From contig JAFGKD010000103.1 of assembly GCA_016928775.1 (NCBI GenBank), positions 1-44,212 of the forward strand: a DNA stretch of 44,212 nt, given 5' to 3'. Positions 32,618 to 40,450 of this stretch are shown piece by piece; within the stretch, counting starts at the first letter, position 1, and every line of letters begins with the position of its first letter. Position numbers and translations under genes: made by a program. The notes under the pieces were generated by a model, which was not told where the DNA came from, searched no databases, and saw only the letters and a program-made list of their open reading frames with translations. This DNA comes from Candidatus Zhuqueibacterota bacterium. Its GTDB lineage: Bacteria > Zhuqueibacterota > Zhuqueibacteria > Residuimicrobiales > Krinioviventaceae.

Positions 32618-32953
32618 ATGCCGTTTGGAGATCGAACAGGACCATTCGGAGAAGGTCCAATGACCGGACGCGGCGCCGGGTATTGCGCCGGGTATGGTAT
32701 GCCAGGAAACGCTAATCCTTTTGGGAGAGGCATGGGATTTGGACGCCGAGGCGGTTGGGGTCGGGGCTTTCGCTTTTTTTATGGTCGAGGTGCCCGGCCG
32801 CGATGGGGCTGGGGTGTGCCTTGGACCGACATGGCGGCGCCAACAAAAGAAGAGGAGCTCGAGATGCTCAAAAATCAGGCAGAGTCGCTTCGCCACGGTC
32901 TGGAAGAAATCGAGCGACGCATGCAGGAGCTTGAAACCAAAGCCGAAAAATAG
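32618..32953 (+). CDS. DUF5320-family protein, Gly/Arg/Tyr-rich
   Basis: A 111-residue protein. The N-terminal half is the DUF5320 signature, MPFGDRTGPFGEGPMTGRG followed by AGYCAGYGMPG, and a glycine/arginine/tryptophan-rich stretch. The C-terminal half (about 75-111) is a predicted coiled coil with KEEELEMLKNQAESLRHGLE. Such proteins are regularly found beside NifX-like and ferredoxin or MinD-type ATPase genes in anaerobes; the biochemical role is unknown. A perfect AAGGAGG lies seven bases before the ATG. Confidence 0.8.
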   Translation: MPFGDRTGPFGEGPMTGRGAGYCAGYGMPGNANPFGRGMGFGRRGGWGRGFRFFYGRGARPRWGWGVPWTDMAAPTKEEELEMLKNQAESLRHGLEEIERRMQELETKAEK

Positions 32954-32954
32954 C

Positions 32955-33815
32955 GTGAACAGCTCTCTCGATTGTATCCCGTGCATACTCAGCAGCTTTG
33001 TCCGGCTGCTGGAAAAAGATATTTTACCCAGGGAAAAGCACGAAAAAGCGCTGCGCCAGGTGCTCTTCTATCTGGCGCGCGCGGATTATCGCCAATCACC
33101 ACCGATCCTCGGTCGCGAAATACATCGACTGATTCGAGAACTTTTACAAAATCCGGATCCTTATCAGGAGATAAAAAAAGCATCAAACCAAAAAATGTTG
33201 GCCGTATACGATCGCTTTCGGCAACAGGTTCATGAATCCGACGATCCGTTCAAGACTGCTCTTCGTCTGGCCGTTGCCGGCAATGTCATCGATTATGCGC
33301 CGCAAAATCGGCTAGATATCTGGGAGACCACCGAACGAGTTTTGCGCTCCCCTTTGGCCGTTGATGATTCCGATGCTCTTCGACACGCGCTGCGCGCCAG
33401 CCAACAACTTTTGTATATCGGTGACAATGCCGGCGAGATCGTGTTAGACAAGCTGTTTCTTGATACTATTGCCCATCCCAATGTCTATTTTGCGGTGCGT
33501 GCTGCGCCGGTCATTAACGATGCCACACTGGAAGATGCGCTGGCAGTCGGGATCGACAAAATTGCGCAACTCATCACGACCGGAGATGATGCACCCGGAG
33601 CAGTGTGGGAGACAACATCGCACGATTTCAAAACTGTTTTTAATACAGCAGATGTTGTTATCGCAAAAGGACAGGGAAACCTGGAAGGATTAATCGATAC
33701 GGATTATAAGATTTTTTTTCTGTTCGTCGCCAAATGTGATTTGATCGCCAGCCGGGTTGGTGCACACAAGGGCGATTTTGTGGTTAAGTACAAGAGCCAA
33801 AAACGAATTGAATAA
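32955..33815 (+). CDS. DUF89 / damage-control phosphatase family protein (ARMT1-like)
   Basis: About 286 residues, beginning at a GTG one base after the DUF5320 stop. The N-terminus SLDCIPCILSSFVRLLEKD is the standard opening of the AF1104-like DUF89 branch, with the two cysteines of CxxC type. The metal-site segment YIGDNAGEIVLDKLF near residue 157 and the later AKGQGNLEGL near 239 are the conserved active-site motifs. Relatives are metal-dependent phosphatases proposed to remove damaged phosphometabolites. A longer frame reading from 32694 overlaps the DUF5320 gene and has no family match in that part, so it is not used. Confidence 0.82.
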   Translation: MNSSLDCIPCILSSFVRLLEKDILPREKHEKALRQVLFYLARADYRQSPPILGREIHRLIRELLQNPDPYQEIKKASNQKMLAVYDRFRQQVHESDDPFKTALRLAVAGNVIDYAPQNRLDIWETTERVLRSPLAVDDSDALRHALRASQQLLYIGDNAGEIVLDKLFLDTIAHPNVYFAVRAAPVINDATLEDALAVGIDKIAQLITTGDDAPGAVWETTSHDFKTVFNTADVVIAKGQGNLEGLIDTDYKIFFLFVAKCDLIASRVGAHKGDFVVKYKSQKRIE

Positions 33816-33872
33816 ATCGCCGCTTTGCCCCCATTTTTTTCAGCCCATTGTTTTTGCACATCCGATCCTATT

Positions 33873-34709
33873 TTAGCTCGCTCCCTGTGTCACTTTCTGT
33901 TTGATAATACGCCTGGCGAAAATCGCCAAAACCAGGAATATCCCCAAAAACAGGACGACCGCCGGACCACTCGGCACATCTTTATGCCACGACAGAATCA
34001 ATCCCAAAAGACTTACCACGGTTCCGGTCAACCAGCCGATGATGATGCGCGGCAACCATTTTGTTGAAAATAGCGCCGAGATCGATGATGGAATGATGAG
34101 AAAGGCAAACACGATGAGAATACCGCCGATGCGCACCGAGTGCATGACCACAATCCCGAGAGAGAGATAAAAAAGAAAATCCCACACCCGGGTTTTCATG
34201 CCACTTTTTATGGCTGCTTCATAATCTTCTGACAGCGGAATAAATTTATGCCGAAAAAGCACATGAAAGCCACCAATGAGCGAATAGACAAGAACGGATT
34301 TGATAATCTCCGGCCACTGCACCCACAGGATGGAACCTATGAGCATCTCTTTTGTGTGTTCGTGCGAGCCGGCAGCCTTGTCGATGATGAGAACCGCCGC
34401 TGTCGCTGCGACGGCATACGAGATGCCAATGATCGCTTCCATACAAATACGCGGCTGTTTGCATTTCAGTGATGAAAAAAACCACGCAGCCAACGAGACA
34501 AACGCCAGCGAAACGGGATATGTCCAGGGACTCTCGTGATCAATATGGAAAATAAAAGCAAACGTGACACCGAGGGCGGCAATTTGTGCCATGGCAATAT
34601 CAATAAAAATGATGCCACGCTTGAGCACGTGAATACCAAAATAGCCATGAATGCCAATGAGTGTCAGGCATGCGACAAATGGTGCTGACATAAAAAGCAG
34701 GGCTTCCAC
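33873..34709 (-). CDS. ABC-3 family metal transporter permease (ZnuB/TroD-like), second copy
   Basis: A 278-residue inner-membrane permease with about eight hydrophobic segments. The ABC-3 family features are GIHVLKRGIIFIDIAMAQIAALG near residue 27 and VVMHSVRIGGILIVFAFLIIPSS near 190. It moves zinc, manganese or iron with a binding protein and an ATPase. It is the last gene of the minus-strand metal locus, 18 bases after another permease of the same family. The two resemble TroC/TroD pairs, which form a heteromeric channel. Confidence 0.87.
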   Translation of the reverse strand: MEALLFMSAPFVACLTLIGIHGYFGIHVLKRGIIFIDIAMAQIAALGVTFAFIFHIDHESPWTYPVSLAFVSLAAWFFSSLKCKQPRICMEAIIGISYAVAATAAVLIIDKAAGSHEHTKEMLIGSILWVQWPEIIKSVLVYSLIGGFHVLFRHKFIPLSEDYEAAIKSGMKTRVWDFLFYLSLGIVVMHSVRIGGILIVFAFLIIPSSISALFSTKWLPRIIIGWLTGTVVSLLGLILSWHKDVPSGPAVVLFLGIFLVLAIFARRIIKQKVTQGAS

Positions 34710-34727
34710 GTGTTTCTCCTTGTCAAA

Positions 34728-35558
34728 TTAGGTGTTTGATGTTTGGTTCACTCTTTTGCGAGAAACCAATGCCGTTGTCAGCAGCATGGCTCCCAGGATA
34801 CAAACAATGGTCGGACCATTGGGAAAATTAAACTTGTACGAGAGCAGGATACCGAAAAACGAGCCGACCAGTCCCGCCGACCAGGAAAGCAAAAAGCGCA
34901 TCCTCCAGGTCGATGCCAAAAACATGGCGATCGCTGCCGGTCCGATGAGAAACATAAAAACGACAAAAATACCGCCGATTTTCACCGACTCGACCACGAC
35001 AAAGCCAAATGTGATGTAAAAAATTAAATCATATAATCGCACTGCCGCGGCAGTCATCTCAGATTTTCGATTTTCAGTAATTGCTAACGTCTTTTGGTAA
35101 ATTAAAAGATGAACGATACCGACGACGGCAAACAGGAGACCGGTTTTCAAAATATCGCTCCACGTCACCCACAAAATCGCACCAGTGAATGTTTTTTGCA
35201 CAAAGTTTGAACCACCCGGGACACTATCCACCAGCAAATAAGCGATGGCCAGAGCCATGCAATAGATGATGCCAATGATCACTTCCTGCGACAGCTCCTT
35301 GTGTTGAAATTTCGAAACTGCAAAAGCCGATACGATGATCAAGGTGAATCCGAGCGAAATAAGCAAAGAGAATAGCGAGCCCTCCGATGCACCGAGTAGA
35401 ATGCCAATCATTGTACCCAATGCTGCCACTTGTGCGACTGCAATATCGACAAAAATCACGCCCCGACTGAGGATGTGATTGCCGAAATAGCAGAGAATCA
35501 GCACCAGGATCACACAGGCAGCAAAAGGTGTTGCTAAAAAGAGCAATGTTTCCATCAT
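34728..35558 (-). CDS. ABC-3 family metal transporter permease (ZnuB/TroC-like), first copy
   Basis: A 276-residue permease homologous to its downstream neighbour. The motif GNHILSRGVIFVDIAVAQVAALG near residue 27 and VVVESVKIGGIFVVFMFLIGPAA near 190 match ABC-3 permeases. About eight membrane segments are predicted. It follows the binding-protein gene by about 70 bases on the same strand. Because the sequences differ clearly, it is an old gene pair and not a recent duplication. Confidence 0.87.
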   Translation of the reverse strand: MMETLLFLATPFAACVILVLILCYFGNHILSRGVIFVDIAVAQVAALGTMIGILLGASEGSLFSLLISLGFTLIIVSAFAVSKFQHKELSQEVIIGIIYCMALAIAYLLVDSVPGGSNFVQKTFTGAILWVTWSDILKTGLLFAVVGIVHLLIYQKTLAITENRKSEMTAAAVRLYDLIFYITFGFVVVESVKIGGIFVVFMFLIGPAAIAMFLASTWRMRFLLSWSAGLVGSFFGILLSYKFNFPNGPTIVCILGAMLLTTALVSRKRVNQTSNT

Positions 35559-35629
35559 TATTATATCCTCAGTCTTTTAAATGGTGTTTGCTGATAGCTG
35601 ACAGCGGAGAGCTATCGGCTTAAAAACAT

Positions 35630-36706
35630 CTATTCCAACGCCTCATTTATACTTTGAATCCAGGAGTCCATCAGATCAAAAATATCTTCCGTCCCGGGTG
35701 CTGCCCCACACGACAGCGGCAAATAAACACCGTGGATGCCGGTACGATTTTCAATCATTTGCGGCGTCGCTTTTTCGAAATAGGTTGCAACAAGCATCAA
35801 CTCGAGATTCTGGCTTTCGATGAGGTTGATGATGTTTTGCACGTGCTTGGCGGAGGGCGGAATGCCGGGTTTGGGTTCGACATAACCTGCCACATCCAGT
35901 CCAAAGGTGTCGGAAAAATAGGCCCAGTTTTTGTGATAAGCGATAATCTTTTTATCACGAAAAGGTATGGCGTCTTTTAGCCAACCGCCTAAATAATTGA
36001 GCAGTTTTCCGCCTTGATATTCTCTGTCCAAAAAAGTAAAAAGCGTCTTGTTACGCAACAATTCATCCAGCGTCTCACCGCCAAACATATCCACCAAAGC
36101 ATCGCCGAACAATGAGCGATCGACCATATCGTAAAATTGGTCGCGATTCGTTATGTAAAAATCCGCTTGATCCGGATCAACTTTTTGCAGGCCAATGGTT
36201 ATATTTCTGGCAATATGTTTCCAGTTCAAGGGACTCGTATGAATATGAGGATTGCCCATCATGTGGATGTCTCCCTCGGTGCGGTCAGCTTTATCTACTT
36301 TTTGCAAAAGTGGAACCCCGTCCGATACAGCGACAAAACCGATTTCGCCATCCATTATTTTTTTATTGCGCGCTTTGTCAAGCAAGGTTGTAGACCAGAC
36401 TTCGAGGTCAAGACCGGTTGTCACCCACATGTCCGCATAGCGCATTTTCATCGCGTAACTGGGTTTTGGCGGGACAAAATGCGGATCACCTTTGCCATCG
36501 GAAATAAATTCGACATAACCTTTGTCTTGCACGATATATTTGGCGATTGCCGCAAAGTCGGAAAACGAGGTGACGATGTGCAATCCCTTGTCATTTCTAC
36601 CCCAGGCATGATCATGCCCGTGCCGGTGGTGATGTTGCTGATGTTGCGCCAGAGTGCTGGCTGATAAAACGAGAAGCAGTGACAGCAAATATATTTTTTT
36701 CAACAT
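35630..36706 (-). CDS. Zinc/manganese ABC transporter substrate-binding protein (cluster A-I, ZnuA/TroA-like)
   Basis: About 358 residues with a signal peptide (about 1-20) and a His-rich stretch immediately after it (HQQHHHRHGHDH, 22-33). Metal ligands expected of the family are visible: His76 in GDPHFVPPKPS, His154/156 in NPHIHTSPLN and His258 in AYHKNW; the fourth, acidic ligand is probably near the C-terminus. The His-rich part near the N-terminus differs from ZnuA, in which such a loop lies between ligands. Zinc is more likely than manganese. The ATG at 36706 has AGGAG seven bases upstream; the TTG at 36712 does not. It sits between an outer-membrane barrel and two permeases. Confidence 0.87.
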   Translation of the reverse strand: MLKKIYLLSLLLVLSASTLAQHQQHHHRHGHDHAWGRNDKGLHIVTSFSDFAAIAKYIVQDKGYVEFISDGKGDPHFVPPKPSYAMKMRYADMWVTTGLDLEVWSTTLLDKARNKKIMDGEIGFVAVSDGVPLLQKVDKADRTEGDIHMMGNPHIHTSPLNWKHIARNITIGLQKVDPDQADFYITNRDQFYDMVDRSLFGDALVDMFGGETLDELLRNKTLFTFLDREYQGGKLLNYLGGWLKDAIPFRDKKIIAYHKNWAYFSDTFGLDVAGYVEPKPGIPPSAKHVQNIINLIESQNLELMLVATYFEKATPQMIENRTGIHGVYLPLSCGAAPGTEDIFDLMDSWIQSINEALE

Positions 36707-36722
36707 GACCAACTCCTCTTGC

Positions 36723-38015
36723 TTAATATGCTTCGTGTTTGTGCGGTCCCATCGCCCAGTTCACTTGCATTATCAACGAGTGATCATCGGGATAGGGTCC
36801 ATCATAGTCCTGGATATCGACGTAATTTCTTTTCGAATACTGATATTGGCAGCGCAAAAAGACAAACTCGCTCTGCCAAAAATCCGCACCGATCGTGTAG
36901 GCCCATTCGTTCTGGTTATTGTCATAAGGCAGTTCTGTATAGTCAATACGACCCGTAAGCCACCAGCGCGCATTCAACTTGTTCTGGATAGAGGTGTAAA
37001 ATCCTTTGCTTCGTTTACTGCCTGATGGCTCATCGCGCACACTGTAAAGAAATTCGGTTTTCCAGTCAAATGTGCGATACTTGGCACGATCTGAAGGAAT
37101 CCATTTTAAATTAGCCGAGATATTCCCAACCACACTTTGACGATTTAGCTCGGCATCATTGTAACCCGTGACCGCGCCGAGACGCCATTCGAAAAAAGTA
37201 TTGTGCGTGATGTCATAAAAATTGGTGAAATTGGCCACAGCTAACACACTGCGTTTTTCGTTGGTGAAACTGATGCCATTGCCGCCGTTGAGAACCGCGA
37301 GGTCAAACATGCTCGCATCAGCCCACAGGAGTCGCGGCAGCAAAAAATTACCGGCGAGACCAAAACCGCCAAGGTATGCGACGGAAAAATAGTTGACCAG
37401 CACTTTGGGTCGGTCAAACTGCGGCAGAGCGTGATCGTGGTAGCGGTTCAGGATGCCAAATTCAGCGTTGAACAAGCCCACTTTGAGATTCATGGCCAGC
37501 GGCAGGTTGAGCCATTCCATGTACGCTTCTTCAATGCTGATCGACTCTTCGGTGACGGAGAGAAATGATTTGCCACGGGTGAATGGATCGAGCGGTGCCA
37601 GCAGGCTCAATTCCAGCTCGCGCAAGAAAAAACCGTTGTTGCCATAGGATCGTTCGGATTCGTCGTTGATAAAATCAGCACCGCTACTGCTGAGGCCAGC
37701 AAAAAAATCACCGGACACAGAGATATTGGGATTCAAAGCTGACTGCTGCCGAACACCGGTATGAAATTTTTTACCAACACCGTCCTCCTCCTTTTTTTCG
37801 ACCGCTTTGAGTTTGCGAGCTTCCTCCAAAAGTTTTTTGAGCTCATCCTCCTGTTCCTGCTTTTCGAGTTTCTCCAGCAGGTCATGCACGGACTTTTCCA
37901 GATTTTTTATCTTTTGCCTAGTAGAGTCCGTTGTCGTTTCAGTCGACTGAGCCACAAGATTCCCCGCACAGATGACTAAACCCAACACGATACAGCATAC
38001 GCCCAAGTATCGCAT
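36723..38015 (-). CDS. Outer-membrane beta-barrel protein with N-terminal coiled coil, in metal uptake locus
   Basis: About 430 residues. A signal peptide (about 1-21, MRYLGVCCIVLGLVICAGN) is followed by a predicted coiled coil rich in Lys/Glu (about 30-80), then alternating beta-strand patterns with many aromatic girdle residues to the C-terminus, which ends HKHEAY. It resembles porins rather than TonB-dependent receptors (no plug domain). Its position 16 bases before the metal-binding protein suggests it lets zinc or a zinc complex through the outer membrane. The start at 38015 is chosen for its signal peptide and GAGAGGAAA; a longer frame from 38147 has no such support. Confidence 0.78.
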   Translation of the reverse strand: MRYLGVCCIVLGLVICAGNLVAQSTETTTDSTRQKIKNLEKSVHDLLEKLEKQEQEDELKKLLEEARKLKAVEKKEEDGVGKKFHTGVRQQSALNPNISVSGDFFAGLSSSGADFINDESERSYGNNGFFLRELELSLLAPLDPFTRGKSFLSVTEESISIEEAYMEWLNLPLAMNLKVGLFNAEFGILNRYHDHALPQFDRPKVLVNYFSVAYLGGFGLAGNFLLPRLLWADASMFDLAVLNGGNGISFTNEKRSVLAVANFTNFYDITHNTFFEWRLGAVTGYNDAELNRQSVVGNISANLKWIPSDRAKYRTFDWKTEFLYSVRDEPSGSKRSKGFYTSIQNKLNARWWLTGRIDYTELPYDNNQNEWAYTIGADFWQSEFVFLRCQYQYSKRNYVDIQDYDGPYPDDHSLIMQVNWAMGPHKHEAY

Positions 38016-38192
38016 GTTTTCCTCTCTTGCTTGACGTTTCGTGATCGTTAATAAATCGATTGTAGAAAATTCATTCGATGTTTGCGGAACTGGCAACCGC
38101 CGGGGCCGGAAATGACGCTTGGTATCGATGCCACTCGGCTCCATCACATCTTGCGGGATGGACTTGATCGCCCCGCTGTGACCGGACTATGA

Positions 38193-38561
38193 CTATAAAC
38201 AAAAAGTCGGGGGGCCGCGATGCGGAGAGAGTCGATAAAAAATGATGCGAGGAGTTATCGGGTCGAGTTGAACAAAACGCTGAAAAATCAATTTCAGACA
38301 TTCAGAGATTTTATAAATAGCAACCAGCGCGATGAGCGAGGCTAACAGCAACTCGTAGGTAAGCAGTTGCATCCTGGAATGTTCATGTGTTGGGTGCGCT
38401 GCGGATTCGCCAACTGATTTTATATAAGGATGCGCATGAAAGATCCGCTCGCCGGTATGCAGTATATGAAAATGCCCGTTGAAAAAAGCATTATAATTTT
38501 GACAAAAAAAGGCGCCTAACAGCAGGGTGAGGAGGGCAATACGCATCAGCTCTTTTCTCAT
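38193..38561 (-). CDS. Small His-rich membrane protein, first gene of the metal locus
   Basis: A 122-residue protein with an N-terminal hydrophobic segment (about 6-22), a short external region rich in histidine (GHFHILHTG, FHAHPY, AHPTHEHS) and a second hydrophobic segment (about 66-86). Histidine pairs of this kind bind zinc or similar metals. It lies upstream of, and on the same strand as, the outer-membrane barrel and metal transporter genes. Proteins of this general look occur in FCB zinc loci, but I cannot name a family. No clear ribosome-binding site is seen before the first ATG. Confidence 0.65.
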   Translation of the reverse strand: MRKELMRIALLTLLLGAFFCQNYNAFFNGHFHILHTGERIFHAHPYIKSVGESAAHPTHEHSRMQLLTYELLLASLIALVAIYKISECLKLIFQRFVQLDPITPRIIFYRLSPHRGPPTFCL

Positions 38562-39003
38562 ACAATCACGTTCAGTTGAATGGTTCGTTGCAGTGACAGA
38601 AGATATTTAAATCCATGGCAAAGCGCAATAAAAAAATGGCGGCAAACGGGTGTATGCCCGGGCTTTCGCGGGAGGGACCGGGGACAAGCCGGCCACTCTA
38701 ACCGATTGTTCGGCATATCCATGCCGGACGGGAAATATATGCGGACATTTGTCCAAGTGGGATAAAGATCCCGCTCTATTGTCCGCCCAGGATGGATATC
38801 CTGGGCGATCGTATGACCAATTTTTCATGGTTATGGCCAGGCGGGCGTTTTGCGGCATTTTTAAATTGACATTCCCCGTCACATTTTTTATAATTAATCA
38901 GGGCACTTGATTCCATCAACACATTGATTGCTGCCCGCAGGGCACGACCGGCATACAACATCAATCAAAGACAATATTTTTCCATTTTCACAAGAGGTGA
39001 TCC
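38562..39003. other. Non-coding region with three tandem hairpins
   Basis: Between the divergent His-rich and 192-residue protein genes. Three short hairpins are seen: 38711-38726 (CGGCAT/ATGCCG), 38757-38774 (GTGGGAT/ATCCCGC) and 38784-38807 (ten-base stem CGCCCAGGAT/ATCCTGGGCG). No reading frame here is convincing. The downstream part carries AGAGGTGAT before the next ATG. Confidence 0.5.
38711..38807. repeat. Cluster of three short hairpins
   Basis: The perfect ten-base stem at 38784-38793/38798-38807 is the strongest, with a four-base loop GGAT. The other two have six- and seven-base stems. Loops of two hairpins are ATCC and GGAT, complementary to each other. None has a T-tract, so a simple terminator is unlikely. 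Confidence 0.5.
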
Positions 39004-39582
39004 ATGTCCACGCAATTCTCAGAAGTCATTATCAAAGCCCCGTTTTTGATGGTCAAAGGCTTTTTGATGGGCTATATGCAGGGCGCAAAAAAGGATTTTG
39101 AGTATTTCTTTCATCGCAAGCACAGCATCAAACGCGAGAGTATGGGCGAGCTGATGCGCGAGCTGTTTCACGTCGAGTGCCATACGCACATCTGTTTGCC
39201 GACCGACATTTTTCCGGATTTTCAGCAAGCGCTGCACAATGTTGAACACAAGCTGTGCGCTCAGGTTGAATCGGCGAAACAAATTAAAAGCGCCTCGTTC
39301 ACCTTTAGCTTTCACAACTACAACGAAGCGGAAACCGGCATATACAAAGAGCTGTTCCGCAATATCCCCCGGAATGTCGAGTTGATCAATTATAATCCCC
39401 TTGAATTACGCGGTGATGCCCTGGTTGGTGTGTCCGAATACACCCACATCAACCAGTATGTTTACGAAGGATACGGCACGGTGTCGGGCGATTTTCAGGG
39501 CGTGATGGATTTTTATTTGAAGGTCAAACGACATCGGCTGGTCGATTCGATTTTGTGCGGGGAAGTCAAGTTGGTGGTGTGA
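39004..39582 (+). CDS. Conserved-looking protein of unknown function
   Basis: A 192-residue cytoplasmic-looking protein with no signal peptide. It is mostly mixed charged and aromatic residues, with an N-terminal helix (FLMVKGFLMGYMQGAKKDF) and segments such as HVECHTHICLPTDIFPDF and a beta-rich C-terminal half with SFTFSFHNYNEAETG and FYLKVKRHRLVDSILCGEV. I do not recognise a family. A good AGAGGTGAT site precedes the ATG, and codon use is like that of its neighbours, so it is likely a real gene. It appears to be transcribed alone. Confidence 0.7.
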   Translation: MSTQFSEVIIKAPFLMVKGFLMGYMQGAKKDFEYFFHRKHSIKRESMGELMRELFHVECHTHICLPTDIFPDFQQALHNVEHKLCAQVESAKQIKSASFTFSFHNYNEAETGIYKELFRNIPRNVELINYNPLELRGDALVGVSEYTHINQYVYEGYGTVSGDFQGVMDFYLKVKRHRLVDSILCGEVKLVV

Positions 39583-39609
39583 GAAAGAAGTTGCAATAAA
39601 AGGGAAATC

Positions 39610-39819
39610 ATGCGATTACATTTTGTATTTCTAGTAGTTTTCCTTTCTCATGCAATTATCCTTTTCGCTCATCAGTTTATAAATCTGACCGTTAATGATG
39701 GTTTATCCAGCAGTGGACAAGAACCATTCAAGTATAACTGGTATCAAGCCGTTGCACGTGATAACAAAAAAAATCTTTGGTTTGGCATTACAAATCTGCA
39801 ACATCGTGTTTTTTTTTAG
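39610..39819 (+). pseudogene. N-terminal fragment of a Reg_prop two-component regulator
   Basis: The 69-residue reading has a signal peptide (about 1-20), then FINLTVNDGLSSS and DNKKNLWFGITN. These match the opening propeller motifs of hybrid regulators such as the one at 989-5083 (HLTVADGLSNN and GFMWFGTGDG). The frame stops soon after, and no further propeller repeats or kinase follow. It is a decayed or deleted regulator gene. Confidence 0.65.
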
Positions 39820-39822
39820 CAA

Positions 39823-40450
39823 AGTTTTTAGCGCAATGAAAAAAATAAAACCAGAGCGCACTGAGAACTACAGAGAAAGGCCACATGCTCTTTTTCTATC
39901 CGTGACCTCGGTGTCCTTTGTGGTTTGGATGTTTTTGGTTGCGGCCTGCGGCTGCGCCGCGTGTGAGTGCAGTTTGGACATTCTGCGTTCCGTGCCAGTC
40001 GTTAGATTTTCGGTCGCCGAGCGTCCCCTTCTGCATTCCGCCGGAGACCGGCGGAACGAGGTTTAGTGCGCTACTCGTTTTGGCTTTTTATTTCCATGCT
40101 TGAACTTTTATTCCCTTGCATCAGCTTTGTGTTCTCCAGCGTTATTTTCTCATTCCCTCGCTCTGCGGGGGAATGTAGCGCGGACGCTCCGCGTCCCGTA
40201 ACTCTCATTAGATTCTCGAATGCCGAGCATCCTGTTCCGCGCCGCCACAGCATTTTGCCTCAAAACAAATGCATGGCATCTGTGGCGCGACATTTATGTC
40301 GCACGGAAAAGCTGGATTTTACAACTATTTCCCCCCAAAATGTTACATAAGTGAAAGTATTTGTTACATCAGTGGTGGGAAAAGGCTGGTTATTTTTTGT
40401 ATTATTATATAAAGACCATAACATCTTTCATTAAACGAGCGGGGCATTTT
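39823..40450. other. Hairpin-rich non-coding region with degenerate repeats
   Basis: About 630 bases without a convincing gene. It contains a compound repeat (39854-39960), a perfect nine-base hairpin at 40036-40056, a short palindrome GCGACATTTATGTCGC near 40288-40304 and other fold-back pairs, and two imperfect direct copies of a TTAGATT.TCG...CCGAGC.TCC unit near 40002-40028 and 40208-40232. Confidence 0.55.
39854..39960. repeat. Compound intergenic repeat, inverted relative of 25287-25414
   Basis: Read on the minus strand, it has GCGCAGCCGCAGGCCGCAAC followed by AAACCACAAAGGACACCGAGG, the same order of blocks as at 25301-25364. The shared GC-rich block is close to identical over about 20 bases. 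Confidence 0.55.

Noticed and set aside
31778..32953. Nitrogenase gene cluster
   Set aside because: The NifX-like protein and ferredoxin alone do not indicate nitrogen fixation; no nifHDK or nifB is present.
32694..32954. Long N-terminal extension of the DUF89 protein
   Set aside because: It overlaps the DUF5320 gene in another frame and has no family match; the GTG at 32955 gives the usual DUF89 start.
38580..38910. Small genes in both directions over the hairpin region
   Set aside because: The frames are kept open by the GC-rich hairpins, have no ribosome-binding site and no domain.
907..40340. CRISPR array
   Set aside because: The repeats seen are palindromic or fold-back units without regular spacing or unique spacers, and there are no cas genes.
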